Source: a bacterium (GTDB lineage: Bacteria; Spirochaetota; Spirochaetia; JABEVK01). From it: 6,376 nt of DNA. Each line of letters starts with the position of its first letter. The first letter of the stretch is position 1. The position numbers were made by a program, and so were the translations under genes. Below, in pieces: positions 4,939-6,376 of this stretch. The DNA is taken from NCBI GenBank assembly GCA_021781625.1, contig JAJXWL010000120.1, positions 1 to 6,376 on the forward strand, read 5' to 3'. The notes below the pieces were generated by a model. The model had not been told where the DNA came from. It did no database searches and was given only the letters and a program-made list of their open reading frames with translations.

Positions 4939-5514
4939 GTGCGAAAAATATGGTTAGAAATTCTATTTGCGTCGTTAGCCACTTTTTGTTTTGGCCAATC
5001 TAGTGGCCAAGCAAAAGTGAAAATAGTTTCGGATAGACCTATACCGATCTATTCGGTTGAAGAGCAAGCGCTTGGAGCTTCAGGTGATAATACAAAGGTA
5101 GGTTCCATCGTATATGAATCTATTGACAATTTTGGGATCAGAAAAATACAAAACGTCTCAAAACTTACTTTGCTCGGTTATACTCCTGTTACCTTAAACA
5201 TGGTACCCGGCGTTCACACGCTGCAAGCTAACTATGGAGATAGCAACGAGCCGTTTCAATTTAAAGTCAATGCAACGAGCCAACCTCAGATATGGAAGAT
5301 TTCTCAACGCAATGACATTATAACGGGAGTCACGGGGGCAGCCGTTCTAGTGGGGCTGATAGGAACAATTGCTACGTTTGGACCGTCGGTGAATGAATGG
5401 CAGAATGGAAACGTAAAGACAAATTCTGTAGTTCTATTTTCTTCAATTGGTGCATTTGTTTTGGGCTTAGCGCTGAGTCCTTTGGCAAATCCTAGCGCTC
5501 AACTTGAAAAATAG
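4939..5514 (+). CDS. exported PEGA-like protein with two C-terminal membrane helices
   Basis: The start is GTG 4939, because GGAGGAG (4929-4935) lies directly in front and the N-terminus then becomes a good signal peptide (MRKIWLEILFASLATFCFG). An upstream TTG at 4912 lacks this. The mature protein is 191 residues minus about 19. Residues 24-115 look like a small beta-sandwich: VKIVSDRPIPIY at its start and VPGVHTLQANYG later recall PEGA domains, where a 'pG.h.v.' turn is typical. This is a weak resemblance, not a firm assignment. Two hydrophobic helices follow, about residues 127-148 (IITGVTGAAVLVGLIGTIAT) and 162-183 (SVVLFSSIGAFVLGLALSPL), so the protein should be anchored in the inner membrane with its beta domain outside the cytoplasm. 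It sits between two CPBP-related genes and ends 45 bp before the second, so it may be a partner or substrate of the protease. No enzymatic motif is seen. Confidence 0.6.
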   Translation: MRKIWLEILFASLATFCFGQSSGQAKVKIVSDRPIPIYSVEEQALGASGDNTKVGSIVYESIDNFGIRKIQNVSKLTLLGYTPVTLNMVPGVHTLQANYGDSNEPFQFKVNATSQPQIWKISQRNDIITGVTGAAVLVGLIGTIATFGPSVNEWQNGNVKTNSVVLFSSIGAFVLGLALSPLANPSAQLEK

Positions 5515-5559
5515 ATGCTTTCCAAGAAAAACGAAGTTATGCCTATAAGGAAAGCAGCA

Positions 5560-6261
5560 ATGCAGAAAAAAGTTTTAATTTTAATTTTGCTATTACTAGT
5601 AGGGAATTTTTCGATATGGGCGATTGACCAGAATCCTGTTAAGCCTACCCCCAACAAGGATAGCTTGACTCGCACACAAGTTTTAGAAGCTACTGGTCTT
5701 TCGTTTGCCGGATTTTGGGGCGCTGATTTAAGTTCATTTATCCCCGCTCAATATGGCACTCTGCAACAAACTTCAAAGATGTTATTCCTCAATCTTGAAG
5801 GTGCGCCGCTTTGGGCGTTTGATAGCTCAGAAGGGGCTACAATGTCGACAGTTATGAACGCATCTGAAGCAGAAAGTTATCTTCTTCAGGCTAACGGCTT
5901 AGGCTCAAGCGACTTAGGACAGCAGGTTTCTAATGATCTTTCAGATAATTTTCACTATTTTGGATTGCATACGGCGCTTTGGTCGACGTATCAAACCTAT
6001 GCCGATGCACGGGAACGGTCGGATGATCCAGCGTATCTGACACACCCGTTTCATAGAGCGCATTTGAGTGATCTCTTAGCTGCACCTTTTAACCCATCAC
6101 AACTTCTCAAATGGCAGACAGACGCGGTTCTTTTTCCCCTCACAGCGTTGCGTGTAGCTTCATTTTTGCCTGGTTCCGCTTTTTATAATGGGCAACAGTC
6201 TGTGTTTACAACAGGAAAAGCATACATAGGTAATACTCAAGTTCCCCTAGGGCACCTCTAA
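5560..6261 (+). pseudogene. CPBP-protease paralogue truncated before its catalytic half
   Basis: This is a second copy of the gene at 3624. ATG 5560 is preferred over ATG 5515 because AAGGAAAG (5547-5554) sits five bases before it and the N-terminus then lines up with the first copy as a signal peptide (MQKKVLILILLLLVGNF, cleavage after IWA). From NPVKPTPNKDSLTR to GNTQVP about 87% of residues are identical to the first copy. After P229 only LGHL follows before the stop at 6259-6261; residues 231-372 of the first copy, including EExxxR, FxxxH and HxxxD, are absent. The break coincides with a CTAG and a sequence resembling an IS end, so the stop is contributed by the inserted DNA. The exported 233-residue product has an intact frame and might still be made, but it cannot be a protease. 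Confidence 0.75.
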
Positions 6262-6376
6262 AAAAGAAACAATTCCACGGTCAGATTTTTGAATTTTCGA
6301 AAAATTGACGAAATCTCCATTATTTCACACTTGTGAACGACAAAATTGGCATTCCCCCCCTATTTACCAACTTTTT
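6251..6376. mobile_element. probable left end of an insertion sequence, incomplete
   Basis: Homology to the sister gene stops at 6246. Next come CTAG (6247-6250), a palindromic 4-bp sequence suited to a target duplication, and then GGCACCTCTAAAAA (6251-6264), which resembles a terminal inverted repeat. The remaining 110 bp are AT-rich, contain the dyad AATTTTCG/AAAAATT (6292-6306) and a seven-C run (6354-6360), and have no coding frame, as expected before a transposase gene. A CTAG duplication fits IS5-type YTAR targets, but the family is a guess. The far end is outside the window. Confidence 0.5.

Noticed and set aside
1..6376. CRISPR array or tRNA/rRNA gene
   Set aside because: No regularly spaced identical repeats with unique spacers, and no cloverleaf or ribosomal RNA sequence, were seen on either strand.

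Overview
This window is a patchwork of accessory DNA from a bacterium. Several exported or membrane proteins carry signal peptides, and the toxin-antitoxin, Rpn and IS91-type remnants are common in Gram-negative chromosomes. I cannot name the organism. The pairing of a signal-peptide CPBP protease with an exported PEGA-like protein loosely recalls spirochaetes, but that is a weak guess. By eye, roughly 300-1480 is clearly more GC-rich than about 3500-6376, so the window mixes DNA of different origins.

Left part (1-2268): the window opens inside a PIN-domain VapC-type toxin gene (to 296). The decayed, frameshifted 3' end of an IS91/IS801-type transposase follows (about 322-670), then its downstream terminus. 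The last 185 bp of this element (600-784) recur in direct orientation at 2084-2268 with about nine mismatches, and both copies stop at the same CAAG. Between the copies sits an intact vapB-vapC pair on the minus strand (FitA/FitB-like; GTG start of vapC overlapping the TGA of vapB), plus a degraded small membrane-protein gene. It looks like a toxin-antitoxin passenger segment between two IS91-type ends.

Middle (2269-3611): about 430 bp without a gene hold a run of stem-loops, including a 9-bp-stem palindrome present twice with a compensatory change in its outer pair. Then comes a broken minus-strand Rpn/YhgA-like PD-(D/E)XK nuclease gene that has lost its central part, preceded by three 18-bp tandem repeats.

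Right part (3612-6376): a sigma70-like promoter leads into a full-length CPBP-family (CAAX-protease-like) membrane protease with a signal peptide and an unusual N-terminal region of about 200 residues. After a 26-codon vestige of a family 2 glycosyltransferase comes an exported PEGA-like protein with two C-terminal membrane helices. Next is a second, recently duplicated copy of the CPBP gene, cut off before its catalytic half by what looks like the end of an insertion sequence at a CTAG target. The two CPBP copies and the protein between them form the most interesting unit here: a candidate undescribed envelope module with one functional protease and one decapitated paralogue.
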